The notes under the pieces: model-generated | Seen by the model: the letters and a program-made list of their open reading frames with translations, nothing else | The model's database searches: none | What the model was told of the DNA's origin: nothing | DNA from: Maylandia zebra | Lineage: Eukaryota > Chordata > Actinopteri > Cichliformes > Cichlidae | Assembly: GCF_041146795.1 (NCBI RefSeq) | Contig: NC_135185.1 | Location: forward strand, 23,022,529 to 23,086,528 | DNA length: 64,000 nt | Direction of reading: 5' to 3' | Program-made: the position numbers and the translations under genes | Shown: positions 38,901-51,221 of the stretch, in pieces | Layout: each line of letters opens with the position of its first letter | Position numbering within the stretch: position 1 is the first letter of the stretch

Positions 38901-41701
38901 AAGTGCATGAAAAAAAAATTAACCAAACCTATTATCAGCAGTGCACTTTTAGGCCCTTTTGCTTTGTATCATGTGCAGATGCCTTCTTGTCAATCACATC
39001 TACTAGAAATTATCCCCCCAAAATTGTAAAAAGACAGATGTGAGATGCACTGCAGCGCTCTGATCTAAAGAAGAACTGATGAAAGTACACAAAGCTACAT
39101 TTTTATGGCCTGACAAACCAAAGAACTGCATTTTTCGAGTGAAAAGAAAGTGGACATCAGCAACAGACTGAGAGGAACCATCAGCAGGAAGAACAGGAAA
39201 AGTGTGATCAGTATGTGTCAGTGTGCAGTAATTTAAAAAACAATTTCCAAATATGAGTTGAGGCCACAATATTTTTGTGAATGCATTTGTGTTGCAGTTG
39301 GATGTTGATTATTCAGACAGCTGTGAGTAACAGTTTCATAAGTCCTTTAGTTGACTGCTAGCATGACACGCTGTGCTGAAATAATAGAGACATTGTGCAA
39401 TCAAATGACTTTAGCCAGCTACATCATTTTAACATGATTTCAGCCCTCAGTCGAGCCCAGGTTCTTGGTGCGTTTCCATAGGAACCACCAGGTGGTCTTG
39501 GCCAAAATATGTTCTGCGATACACATCAGTCACAATAAAAACTTCAACAAACATAAAGAGGAGTTTGTAAACTTTAAATGCACACCTTAAAGCAGTGCCT
39601 CACAGACATTATTGGCCTTGGGGTGATTAGAAGAATCTGCTTAACCCCTCATTACTTGGGCTGGGTGTCATTTTTCACATTCTGTTGCCAGTAACGACAA
39701 AGTTATTAAATTGTGTTTACTTTACAGGTTATTATTATTACTATTATTATAGATTTTCTTTAGTATCTTTTTCATTAACAAATGTTTTCTAAGTGTTGTG
39801 GGGTTGTTGTGCAAAACCTTCCCATTAAACTGGCAACAGTATGACTAAAGCTGGGAATCTGTCAACTCTTGCAACAAATAAGTCTTCAGGAATGACGATA
39901 TTCCAGGACCTATTGTCCCCACTTATGGCTTTAGTGCAGACCAAAAACTTTTCCTTTTGAGATTGCTTCATTTTATTAAATTGCTCACTTATAATTTAAA
40001 TTGTAATCAAATGTCTCCAGAGACCATTGGGCATGACACACATTCACATGACATGCTGCTAAAGCCACACACGCTGACCTGGATTTGCTGCAGGTGGTTG
40101 TGGGAGTTGTAGTTCTCCGAGGACGACAGATCAGACACGCCTGCGGACACGGCAGTCGCCTGGGTGAGAACTCCTGTGCCGTCGATGGTCTCAGGAAGCT
40201 GGGCGGAGTTGGAAGAGGAAGTGGTTGTTGGCACGTAGAGCTCTTGGTTGGCGCTCGGGTCACTCACAGTGACCAGCGACTGTTTGGCTCCGGTGTCCTG
40301 GTTCTGGGTGTCGAGAGCCTGGCTGCTCATTATCAACTGGCCTTCAGGTGTGACTCCTGTTGCGATGGGGACCGTCTGAGCTCCGGTCAGCCCCAGCGAC
40401 TCCAGATCCACACTGTTTATAGGGACGAATGTTATGTTGCCAGGAAGCCCTACAGGCATGGTGCCCGTGTACGCCGAACCTCCAGCTAGCGAAACGCCTT
40501 GGATCGACTGAACCTGCCCCGCCTGTGTCAAGAGATCTGTGGTTGCCGTCGTGGCACAGCTGATTCCAATGCTGCCCTGGCTGCCATCTTGGAGTAGCTG
40601 AATCTGCCCCGTACCGTCATCCAAACCCTGCGTGGGGAATCCTGCAATTGTCCCATCTGCATTTTGGATTTGAGGGATGACCTGAAAGACAGAGCGGGGG
40701 GGGGGGCAGCTTTGAGCATGCTGATCACCTATGCTGGAGTGCTCTGATCTATATGTTTTTCTTTGTTCATCTTTTTTTTTACCTGATACTGAATGCCCGA
40801 CACTCCATTTGCTGCAGCCTCACTCCCGGTTGCTGTAACATATATGGGCTGGCTGGGAATACTCCCAATAGGAAGCACGTACTGCCCGTTGGACGTGATA
40901 ATCCCCGAGTTTGGAATGTGAACGACTCCCTGGTCTTCCTTCCCAGCCGATACGGGAGTCAACACCTCCCATCGATCTGAGCTCGTCAGCTGAATGGCTG
41001 ACATATCTGTCGTCTGGGAGCACAATCAAAAGTCACATTAACAGGGACAGATCACACTTCCAACAGGGAGACAGTGACTCCTCTCAGCTTCAGATTAGAT
41101 CACAGTCTGGCTATTGTCTACCAATCAGGTTTGGATTCAGAAACTGTGCAGATGCACGAAAGGAACAAGTGGAGCACGGGCAGGAGTAGATCATGCAGCA
41201 TTTAAAGTCACAAGAAAGATGTGAGCACTACCAGCACACATACACATATACAGAGTGAAGATAGCAGGCTCAGATACAGCCGAGAGCAGGGTGTGGGGGA
41301 TGGGTGGCCATTACAACACAACTCCAAGCTACTGTTTTGATTATGGACGCTATCCGTGCTACATTATCCCACCCCTGCATCCTTCGAGCCCAAGGTACAC
41401 CGGCTATCTTCCAGCGAGCCGACCCAAGTGACTGACTTCAGTGTCCTACCCACTATGGGCGGGTTTTACAGGGGTAAAGTGGGTGGCCGTTATTGAGGGG
41501 AACACAGGAAGTGTACGGCTTTCTCCCCATGCCATCAAAATGTTAAAACCTGTGAACTTCATGCTCCCAAAACAAAACACAACCGAGAAATCGAAAGCGA
41601 GCGAGAAAGACGAGCTAGAAAATGTCGGATACCTGTGTTTCCGCGGCGCCGCCGGGTTGCAGAAACTCGCTTTGACTGCTGTCCACGTCCGCGGACGCCA
41701 T
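35901..41701 (-). CDS. sp3: Transcription factor Sp3
   Basis: Nuclear GC-box-binding factor. Coding exons (from the start): 41633-41701, 40783-41013, 40079-40681, 38543-38755, 38256-38460, 37959-38148, 37597-37793, 35901-36154. They join to 653 residues in frame. Order of parts: short N-terminus ([13 protein letters not shown]), Gln/Thr/Ser-rich activation region (residues ~24-440) with [17 protein letters not shown] and [14 protein letters not shown], the SUMO site [16 protein letters not shown], the Buttonhead box [12 protein letters not shown], three C2H2 fingers (~516-598, linkers HSGERPF and HTGEKKF) and a tail ending [13 protein letters not shown]. The IKEE site, RHRRTH in finger 2 and the VME end identify Sp3 rather than Sp1 or Sp4. 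The family's Sp box (LALLAATC) is not seen. Teleosts can have two sp3 paralogues, and I cannot tell which this is. Neighbour ola1 fits the human SP3-OLA1 order. Confidence 0.95.
36155..37596 (-). other. sp3 intron 7, nothing recognised
   Basis: 1.4 kb between the finger exons. It splits the third finger from the first two, after HTG in the finger linker, as in other Sp genes. There is no identifiable repeat or gene inside. Confidence 0.5.
38756..40078 (-). other. sp3 intron 3, nothing recognised
   Basis: 1.3 kb intron inside the glutamine-rich region. It has an AT-rich stretch near 39725-39790 and no clear transposon. Confidence 0.45.
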
Positions 41702-42350
41702 TTCTCCTTGTTTCAGAGGCTGCTCTGGCGCTAGCAGGGAGAGAGGGGGAAACTCAGCAAAACTCTGTAATCTTCAACTCCTGCCTGCCAGAAAAGCCCG
41801 CAAAGCATCCCCACTCTCCGGTCCCAAAAGGAGCCGACTGCGAAATTCTACTTTGCAGCGGAGGTTCTGAAGAAATTTGGGGGGCCGAGCTCGACTGTTT
41901 ACTTTGTCAACTCCGTGGCTAGCCAGCTAGCTCAGTCAGCTAACCATATCGAGCTCGTTAGCAGCAGAGCTAAAGATAAAAAGACGTAGCTCGCTCGGCT
42001 CCAGCTCTCACAAACTCACCGATTAGCTGCACGCTTCGATGTGCTGAACGTTTACGTACCAGTCATAGCGTGAGTGGTAGTAACCCAGGGGATTATCGGA
42101 TCAACTAAACTCCGAACATGATTATTTTATCAAAGGCGGGCCAGTGTTGATCGGCGAATTCGGGTCGATTTTTTTTCTATTTTGATTGACGGTGCGGGAA
42201 ACACAAAAAGGTGGGACTAACAAGCTTGACCGTCGAATTTGCATCACATTACAGGACGTTCCGCCCTTCTTCTCTACGTCGATTGGCTGAGCGGAGGTTG
42301 TGGTGGAACGTCATTGGTTAAAATCGGGCGCCAGTCATTTTTTTTGTAGG
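41640..42350 (-). promoter_or_regulatory. sp3: sp3 promoter / CpG-rich region
   Basis: CpG-rich around the start codon, with CCAAT-type motifs on the + strand at about 42278-42285 (GATTGGCTG) and 42310-42318 (CATTGGTTA), and no TATA box near. This is a usual CpG-island, CCAAT-type housekeeping promoter. Transcription start inferred in 41750-42250. I see no gene on the + strand that could share it. Confidence 0.6.
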
Positions 42351-42847
42351 ACGAGTGTTTCCTGTTTGTTGAAGGAGACAAGAGAAGGAATGCAGTTGTT
42401 GAAATTTAAACAGGGCTTAGTTTGAATACGGAGACGCTCCAGTACAAAAAAAAATAGTTATTTATTTATTTTGTATTGCTTTATCTCTTTTGATTTGCTT
42501 TCGCTTTAAAGCCGTAGACGTTTGCGATACGAGGGGATTTTTAAAAAAAAGTTCAAACTACTTATGTTCACTGCAAACGTCATTTAACCTCCATAATTAC
42601 AACCAGGCAGCTTCACGTGTTATCACAGCTTCACACCGAGAGCTAGCTCGTTGTAATAGTTAATTCCACATCCCAAATGCCACATAATTAAAGAAAGCAG
42701 TGCTATCAAACATCGGGAGCTCTTTAATTCACTTAATTCGGGATTAAAACGTCCAAATGTTTCAACCACTGCAGATCTGTTTGTCTTTTGAGTTTATAAA
42801 CCCATAAAAAATATGTTAAAATAAACGTTTAAAAATTAAATTCGTTC

Positions 42848-43270
42848 TATAATAATAATACATTTTATTTATGAGCGCCTTTCAAGTCACCCAAGGACAC
42901 TTTACAATAGGATAAAACACTTAGTAAAACAATGGCAGAATAAGAACAATAAAATAAAAGCACAAGATAAAATGAACAAACAGTGGATTCACAGTGAATA
43001 TGCAGATTTGAACAGATGAGTTTTGAGTTGGGATTTAAACTGGGGGAGAGAACCAATATTTCTTATTTCTGGGGGCAGAGTTCCACAACCTGGGAGCAGA
43101 GCAGCTGAAAGCTCTGCTTCCCATGGTGGTGAGGCGGAAGGAAGGTACAGTAAGCTGGATAGAAGAAGAACGAAGTGAACGGGCAGAACAAGTGGTGGTT
43201 AACAGGTCAGAAAGGTAAGAAGGAGCGAGGTTATGAATGGCCCTGAAGGTGAGCAGATTATTTGTTCTGG
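42848..43270 (-). mobile_element. L2/SINE-like 3' repeat fragment
   Basis: Begins on the + strand with an ATA/ATT-rich tail and 'tttatgagcgcctttcaag', then 'ggacactttacaat'. This is the reverse complement of an L2-like 3' end. The inner part ('gttccacaacctggg', 'ccatggtggtgaggcgga') is a repeat seen commonly in fish introns. There is no coding capacity. Confidence 0.65.
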
Positions 43271-43384
43271 CTAAATTTCATGTGTGGGTCCACGATGAAA
43301 GCTTATCCATATATGAAAATAGGTTAAAAACATTTTTATAACCACCAACTTTGAATTAAGCTGCCACATGACTGTATCACTTAG

Positions 43385-44125
43385 TGCATGAAGCCCAGTG
43401 AAGTAATAAGACCGACCTCCAGAACGTGTGAAAAGTACAGCAAAGCAGTCTTTCGTGTCCGTGTAAAAGTATACAACTGCTCTGGTAGCGTCCTTAGAAA
43501 CTTTGTTACTAGCAGGACAAAAAAAGAAGTGTCAAAGAACAGAGAGATAAGCCACCATTGTTCAATGAAGCTTCATCAGAAATGGTCTCAGTGGAAGGTT
43601 GACTATGAAGAAACCACTGTGTAGGAGGAGAAATGGTGAGAAAAGGTTGAGGTATACCAAATTACACAAAGACTGAAAATAAAATCAGTGGCAACAGGCC
43701 TTATGGAGCGATGAATTCGTATTTGACATTTTTGGTAATATGTTTTTGTTTTTCAATATGTACAAAGGTAAGGAGAGAGGTACAGCAGTGTCTACAGCCA
43801 TGTGTAAAACAGATGGAGTCACAGTTTGGATCTCCGTTTCAGCCAATGGTGTTGGAGATCTTGTGAAAATTGCTGGAATTATAAATGCAGAAAATCCCAG
43901 GAAGATTTTGATCATCCATGCAATACCAACTAAAAAGTGCCTGAAGTGCCTTCATTTTTTTAGCATGAGAATAATCCCAAACACACTGCCAATGTAGTAA
44001 AAGCAAATCTGGATAGAAAAACACAGTGGAACACCAACAGTCATCGATCGACCTCCTCAAGGCCTGGACCTGATTTTGATCTGAAATGGACCCAAACATC
44101 CAAAGAGCTTTTTTTCCTTATATAT
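43385..44125 (+). mobile_element. Tc1-like transposon remnant between sp3 and ola1
   Basis: Transposase words can be read in + orientation: 'cagaaatggtctcagtgga' near 43578, 'cacactgccaatgtagta' near 43981, 'aaatctggatagaaaaaca' near 44004 and 'acatccaaagagct' near 44095. These match the catalytic half of classic fish Tc1 elements, with large deletions. It is inactive. Confidence 0.75.
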
Positions 44126-44269
44126 ACTGCACTGCCACAAACAACTGTACATGTTTCACAAATAATTTCAATAGATGCTGCAACTTTTTCCTATCAAAAT
44201 ATAAAGAGATGAGAGTAGCTTGGGACGACGATCTGTTTTGCCTGGAATGAAAGAAAATAAACATACAAA

Positions 44270-45229
44270 ACCGTAACAGGTTTATCTCCTTTTATTGACA
44301 CATGCATATTGATGAGGGTGATACTTATTGTACACTGGTTTCCATAGGTCAGAAAGATTTCTATTTTAGTCCACAGTGTGGCGGCATGTTTATGAAAATG
44401 AGCATAGTTTGTGGGCAGTGAGAGAGGTGAAACATGATGCAATTTAAAGCTGTACAGTCCAAATGATCCACAATGGTGCATTCTCTCGTTATGCGGGGCG
44501 GACTCCTTTACGTCAGGAGTGTAAATCAATAAAAGCAGCTTTCTCTTCAGGAATCTGATGAGGCACTGCCACCGAGGTCTCCGTTCCTCTTTCTAAAATA
44601 ATATCCCTCATGTTATCAGCACAATACAGTTCAGCCCCACCCTCAATGAAACACCGACCGATGGCTTTCGTTCTCCCAAGAAGAAATGATGATTGATTTT
44701 TGGACACAATATATTTTAGCACCTTTTAAATTTAATAGAACTGTGCTGCTCTTTTTAAATTTTAAGGGATGACATCTAAAACTAATTCACCTGTAGCACG
44801 TTGTTGCTTTATGCAATTATGAGTATTTTTATGATAGAACAGCCATGCCTGCCCTTACTAATGCACCAAACAACAGGCTCATTAGAATGTGAAAGCTTAC
44901 AGATTAATCAGCTGTAGCCATGACTGCAATTCATGAAGAGAGAAAAGATGAGCTGCTCGGAGCAATAAAACACTTAAGTCTTAAAAAAAATCCAAAACAG
45001 AAACCTGTCTCAAAAGAAGTCTGAGCTTTTCTTTAAATTAAATTATCAAAAAACAGTCTTTTATGTGTTAAAAACACATGAACAACTAAACCATTGTTAC
45101 CAAAAACTGATTCGAACAGCTGAAGCCATCAGAATCAAAAAAGAAGTATGAAAACCAGCAGACAGTGTGCTCTGTGGGACTAAACTGTATTCTGAGTTTT
45201 GATTCCCCCAACCCAGTGACTCTGTGGTC
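44270..45229 (-). other. ola1: ola1 3' UTR
   Basis: Non-coding sequence after the ola1 stop. The best poly(A) hexamer on the - strand is TTTATT at 44291-44296 (AATAAA in the mRNA). The stretch holds no recognised repeat. Confidence 0.55.
44291..44296 (-). promoter_or_regulatory. ola1: AATAAA poly(A) signal of ola1
   Basis: Reverse complement of TTTATT about 0.9 kb after the stop codon; no better hexamer was found between. Confidence 0.5.
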
Positions 45230-46202
45230 TTATTTCTTTTTGGGTGCATTGGGTGTGTTGAATTTGAAAAAGATAATGTCCCCGTCCTCCACAATGTAGT
45301 TCCTGCCCTGTTGCCTGTACTTCCCAGCAGCCTGAGAGAGAAAGAAACAAGGGAAAAAAATTAGAGTTGATATATTCCAGAATAATAACAGTTATTGATG
45401 GAAATTCAGCACATGCAGCAACTCAGGAATAATTGGGCTGGGGAAAAACAAACAAACAAAAACACCCAAAACAAAACAAAAGCTCACACCTTGGCTGCAG
45501 TTTCACTGCCCTCTTCTTTGAAGTCTGTGAACTTCATCACCTCGGCCATGATGAAGCCTTTCTCAAAGTCAGTATGGATCTTTCCAGCAGCCTGAGGAGC
45601 TTTTGTACCTTTCTGTGGGACCAAAGCACAACAGGACATGTTATAAATAAAATATGTATTTATTAAATGCATCACATTTAAGAAATTCTGCAAAAGTAAC
45701 AATCTGCGCTCCTGATATCATCACAAAATGATGACAACTGTCAAAAATTTACTTCAGGGCTCTGTTTTGAACAAAGAAACAATAAAATTTCTATCAGTAT
45801 TCAATTATAGAACTGTTGAAGACACCAAATGGCAAAAGCCAAAGTAATATAATATCACATATATTTAAAAATCTATGTCAGATGTTTCCATCACTCAGTT
45901 TTACAAGTCAGATCTTCACTGACTACTTAAATATAATAACGGAAAACAAAAGTGAAGCTGGTTGTCAGAAAAAAAATAACAAAAATGACGCAAAATGTTG
46001 GAATTTTAATACAAGCCAACATTCTAATCACAAATTAGGAAAAAAATAAAAATAAAAAAACATTGGAAAATTAAGCTTTCCAAAATATTCTTTGAATAAA
46101 TTATTTTTTTATTTTTTAAACTCAGTGAAGATCTCTGAAATTCAAAACTATCAGAGTGGTTTATCTTCAATCACAAGAGTTAATTATGTATTTTTAAAAA
46201 GG

Positions 46203-46256
<54 letters not shown>

Positions 46257-49117
46257 AAACACTCACCCTGATGGTCCACGCTCGCACCTCATCTGGTCCT
46301 GCTGTGAAGAAGTATTCCAGCTGCAGCGCTGCATAGCCGGTCTTTATTATTTTGGTCAAAACACTAGAAACACACAAACAAAACAAAACAAAAAATGGTT
46401 TGCAAATTCAATTTTTGCACAGGGTATGGACGTTTCAAAGCACATTAGTAAATAAGGACCAGTGCAAACTTTAATTAATTACTCAGTACTCAGTATTAAG
46501 TTGCCTGCAGCCATTTAATATCATTACAGCAGAAAGGTGCAACTAACAAAGTGATTAAAGGGTTAGTGAGCCATGAACTTAAAATCAAAGTTTTTAGTGT
46601 TGTTCAGTTTAAAGTCACCTCAAAGTGCCATGTCTTCCCCAATTATTCCTCTGATTGCAATACAGAGTTTGCCTAAATAAAACTGTTTTATGCATGCAAC
46701 GTGTTGAGCCGTTCCTTACTACTACCCATGAATAAACCCTGCTGTGAAAGTTACAGCAGCACAAATTGTGCATTGCATTCTAACTGACATGTGCATGTAT
46801 TCAGGGAGCAATGCATTTAAAGGCATCTACACATTTCTTCTGCCCTGCTGGAATTGCACCTACAATACCAGAGACTGCTTGCTTCACAGTACACCCATAA
46901 AGAAAGTACCCTTCAAGTTTAGCATGATATTAACAACTTAAAGACTAATGACCAAATACCTCTGTGTCTTCTGTTCCTCGCAGTATTTATTCCTCTCCTC
47001 CTCCTCCATGTCCTGCAATTTAAACTCCAAAGCTCCACTTAAAGGAATGACCATAGCGCCAGGATCATGAGCATCTACCCACTCCTTGATTTTTGCCAAC
47101 CTGATGAACAACAGGCCGCAGGATGAGTCATTTCAAATGGCAAAGAAATGAGAGGACGGTAAGATTAATATATGCGACATGTAGACACGCAGGGTGAAAG
47201 CAAACATACCACTTGTTCTTTTTCCTGATGTAATCTTTCTCTGAAAGATTAACCAGGTAGATCATGGGCTTGGAAGTCAGAAACAGGTACTTGTTCAGAA
47301 CTTCAATCTGTGAAGAGTTAGAGATGAAGTTCTTTATGAAAAAGCCGTTTCAAATAGGGTCTCAGGGAGAAAAACTGTTTACACTGGAACACATCAGTAC
47401 CTCTTTGTCATTCCAGTCATGGTAAAATCTGATGTGCTTCTTCTCTTCTACCACCCAGTTTTTTATTTTCAGCATGATATCCTGAAGCAAAAAGAAGCAT
47501 GTGAAGCAGCATATACAGACCGATTTAATTCAGAATCAACAAAAGACAAAAAGTAAATGCTTCTACAAAAAAACCTTCACTTACATATTCAGGTTTTAGT
47601 TTTTTGTCACTTCCTCTGACAGCAGTCTTCTCCAGTTTGTCGATAATTGGACCGATCATTTCTTCGTCTTTTAGCCGCAACTCCTCGTGGATTATCTCGA
47701 TGTCCCTCACCGGGTCAACGTTGCCCTCCACGTGGATGATATCCTCATCATCAAACGCACCTTAACACAAACAAGCGTCAGCAGACTGTCGGTGCAACGA
47801 CATAGCTTGAAGAAAAAAAAATGCAAATACTTTCACTGGAGAAGTACAGCAACAGCAAGACTTAATAGATTGTTAATCAATTTAAAACATATTTTAAATT
47901 TTCAATTCTGCTAATTTATTTCTAAGCAAACTGATGTCCCCTTTCACTTTTTTGAAAAGTGAAACTAACAAATAAGTCAAGAGCCAATTATTTTGCCTTT
48001 TTATTTCATTTGCCTTCATTATTTATTGACTAATTGGTGAGAGGGAAACAAACAAAATTAATTGTTCTTTAGTCTCTCAAGATCTGCCTAACATTACCTT
48101 CGAATGACCACAAATTTCATTATACCAATTTATGAAACAGAATCATTGAGATATGGACACAAATGCAAAATCAGACAATGCTGGATAACACCTCTGGTCT
48201 TGGATATTAAAAAACAAAAAAACAAACAAACAAATGCAAACTGCTCAGATTTAATACACAGATTTCACTTCTAATATATAATATAACCCTGATAAAGATT
48301 CCTTCTTCTTTTTTTAATTTTAACTTAAATGTTCCCATCATAACCATTCATCCATCTTTATTCTCAACTGCTTATCCAGTTAAGGGTTCAGAATCAGAAC
48401 ACACCTTTAAACTGTAGATGGAAACAGTTTGGAACTAGGCTTCAATTCCCAGTCCTAGTCAAAGCCAAAAGTACACTGAGAAAAGTTCTTAAGATGGACC
48501 TATTACCCCATAAGACCTTTATTTCCAGCATGCCCTGACACCTGTGCTCTCTCGCAGCTGTTACTACACCGCAGCAACTGTAACTCACGAGTCATATGGA
48601 AGATCCCATCACAAGCACTGATGTTAGAGAGGAAGGCGTTTCCGAGTCCCTGTCCAGAATGAGCTCCCTTCACCAGACCAGCAATGTCCACAACATTCAG
48701 GAAAGCGGGAACCTTACTGAAGTGACAAGGAAGATCATCAGATGATGCAGATGTCCTTACATCTTCTAACCAGCTGTTGCAATACACACCTGGCAGGTTT
48801 GTGGTACTGGCAGAGGAAATCAAATCGCTCATCAGGAACGGGTACCCTGCTCTCATTTGGGTCAATTGTGCAGAAGGGGAAGTTTTCCGCAGCAGCTTGG
48901 CTTTTAGTCAGCACATTGAAAAATGTGGATTTCCTGCAACAGCATTAAGAGAGAATGGTGACGCCTAACACTTTTTCCCACTCATTCAGCTAGGAAAAAA
49001 TGCTATAAAATTTACATACCCAACATTAGGTAATCCCACTATTCCTATTTTTAGGGATGTTCCAAATCGTCCAATCAATGGAGGTTGCTTCGGAGCTTCT
49101 GTCTTCTTTGGAGGCAT
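45230..49117 (-). CDS. ola1: Obg-like ATPase 1
   Basis: Cytosolic P-loop ATPase of the YchF/OLA1 subfamily of Obg GTPases, linked to translation and stress control. Coding exons from the start: 49020-49117, 48790-48933, 48589-48716, 47585-47760, 47401-47481, 47211-47307, 46960-47100, 46267-46363, 45490-45612, 45230-45331. Visible: MPPKK start, G1 loop GLPNVGKS, G3 [11 protein letters not shown], the subfamily's altered G4 NLSE (LVNLSEKD), which favours ATP, and a TGS-type C-terminal domain ending NTPNAPKKK. Expected length is 395 residues (human 396). The joined exons give 1187 nt, one short of 1188. The loss is in a T run at 47220-47223 (A4 where A5 would give RKKNKW). Exons 7-10 are intact in their own frame, so an assembly error or a recent mutation is likely. 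A leader exon probably precedes the ATG exon, which begins directly at an AG acceptor. Confidence 0.95.
46205..46252. repeat. (CA)n microsatellite in an ola1 intron
   Basis: 48 bp of CA, starting about 15 nt past the exon 46267-46363 donor. In the transcript it is GU, close to the 5' splice site of that intron. Confidence 0.95.
47761..48588 (-). other. ola1 intron 3 with a short repeat
   Basis: 0.8 kb, AT-rich. Near 48341-48390 the wording 'attcatccatctttattct ... gcttatccagtt' matches a short, common fish repeat. Otherwise nothing. Confidence 0.45.
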
Positions 49118-49560
49118 CTACGAGATTTAAAACAAGATGGTCAGATTAAGACACTCGTGTTGGGATACTAAAAAAAGCAGAGTTTTTTTTTTTTAACCAA
49201 CTCCTCGGCTCTGCTGCATGTCAGCTGGCTCCACTAAAAACGTGTAGGGTCATATGCTCATTCAAACACAGCATGCTAACGCCAGCTAGTAGCTAACTGG
49301 AACCACTCCTAGCTAGCAGATGGGAAAATTTAAACCAGAATACATAGTCCTGTTTGTACCGTCCGAACTTTACAAAGACACCAACATTTATTTGGCTAAG
49401 AAAACGTCTCTTTTGCTACCTTAAAACCTGCAGGCTACGTGCTGTCCACTCCTGATGCGTGTTCACACCGGCCGCTCTACTGGAAAGACAAGCTGGGGAG
49501 CAAAGCGGAAGTGTTTTGACGTAAGGGCTCTCTGATTGGTCGGGCGAAGAGCTGGAAATG
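49118..49560 (-). promoter_or_regulatory. ola1: ola1 promoter and leader exon
   Basis: The + strand reads 'gcggaagtgttttgacgtaag' at about 49504-49525 and 'gattggtcggg' at about 49534. These are an ETS-type GGAAGT site, a CRE-like TGACGTAA and a CCAAT box. A non-coding exon ending in a GTAGCA donor near 49420 is plausible. The start codon at 49117 follows an AG directly. Confidence 0.55.
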
Positions 49561-49879
49561 CCACGACATAACTCAACTTGGACATATATTTTTTATTTTG
49601 CCCCAAATTATTTAATTTAAATGCACTTTTCTGCCTTTCTTTTGTTATACGATACGTGAGTCGTCTCGTGAGTATTTAAAATTACTCCGCGGTCTGTTTC
49701 ACCGTGACGTGTGCGTAATGCGTTCAAGAACACGAAGTCAGTATGGCCAGAACCCATAAGAAAAGACTTTACTTCTGAACTAGCTTCGATAGAACTGGAT
49801 ATCTGAGGTAATTTCTTATTAAAATACGCTGGACAACAACAGAAAGGGGTCTACTTTTTCAAAATACAATGTCCTCAAA

Positions 49880-50412
49880 TTAAGTGAATATAGGGAGCAG
49901 GTAGAAGAGAAGCCTGGAGAGGTTGAAGTATGCACTGGAGAGAAGAGGAATGAAAGACAGCAGAAGCAAGAAATGCTGGAGAGATGTCTCTCAGATATCC
50001 TAAGAATGCTTTGGTGTCCCAGTGGCTGGACAGAGAGAGGTCTGAGCTTCTCTGCTTAGCCTGTTCCCCACATGGATCAACTATCCATAGCAACAGAAAG
50101 TGCACAAGAAGTGAAGAAGAGGGCAGGCAAGGTGGAGGGAAGATGAGCGACAGGGGTGTTTTGTGACAAAAGGACAGCAGAAAGATTTTCATGGACAAGA
50201 TGAGTACATTAGATGAGTAGATCAGGTTGAGTGGATTGTAGAGGAATATAATGGACAAAGGACATGGAGCTGACAGGCAGGAGGAAAACAAAACCACCAC
50301 AGCGAAGATTCACAAATGTTGTGGAGGATTTACAGTGTTGCTGTAACAAAGATTCTAGATAGGATGAGATTGAGGCTGATGATCCACTGTGCTGACCCCT
50401 AAAGGGAGCAGC
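49880..50412 (+). mobile_element. RTE-like LINE 3' fragment with a second LINE piece
   Basis: Between ola1 and tra2b. The 5' part ('gagaggttgaagtatgcac', 'ctggagagaagaggaatga') and the 3' part ('ggagctgacaggcaggagg', 'gatccactgtgctgacccc', 'taaagggagcagca') are the known end of an RTE-type fish LINE. The middle (49984-50090) looks like a different LINE 3' end. It is non-coding now. The 3' part is the same family as 31460-31770. Confidence 0.7.
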
Positions 50413-50654
50413 AGTGCTTATGACTGCGTGTAGCTGTTGCTGTAATTTATTAAAATAAAACCCAAACGTTTGTTTTTATATTGTTTGTAGTAAGCAAGCA
50501 ATACCTTTCTTACTGGTGGAAGACATTAGTTTAATCAAATAATGTTCAATAATTAATGCTTTAACCAGTAACTCTGACAATTTTGATAATAACACAATTT
50601 AGGTGTGAAAAAAATGGAAGCACATCTTAAATACAAAGAGCACAGCATGGTCAA

Positions 50655-51221
50655 AGTATTTTTTTTTTTTTAATTTCTTATATACAAACAAAAGTGGACG
50701 TTCGATCAAGCAAAAACAAACTGAAAAAGAAACATGGCATTTAAAACTTAATGAGGGGCAAACTAGGCTCACGACAGTTTAACAAATCACCTACCAACAA
50801 AGAGCAAAATGAGAAAGTGTAAAACTGGCACAGAAAAATCCAGCTATGATACATAAAAACAAAACAAAAACTACTGAGAACATCCTAGCCTTTTTACAAC
50901 CACTGACTGTGCTTTCAATTCATTTGATCACACTGAGTCTTCAAAAACAAAACAAAACAAAAAATTTTTTTTTTTCCATTTTTCAGAAAAAAATAAACAA
51001 ACCAAAAACGGATTCTTCGCACAGACTTGGTGCAGCATGATTCCCTGATGACTTTTTTGTGCTCAGGGAGAAATTTAGGGGGTTCTTTTGGATCAATTTT
51101 GTTAAACTTTTGATACACAAACAGATGCAGAGTTTTTAAACCACATACATAATATTGTCAGATTTAAAACAAAACACTGTCATCCAAACAGTAACACTTC
51201 TGTCGCCTCTTCTCTTGTTGC
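50655..51221 (-). other. tra2b: tra2b 3' UTR
   Basis: Non-coding sequence after the stop. The best signal is ATTAAA on the - strand at 50669-50674, in front of a T-rich (A-rich in mRNA) tract. Several A/T homopolymers occur at 50930-50990. Confidence 0.5.

Noticed and set aside
35901-41701. Assignment of the Sp gene to Sp1 or Sp4
   Set aside because: The IKEE SUMO motif, RHRRTH finger 2 and LQLVTV...VME tail fit Sp3, and ola1 is adjacent.
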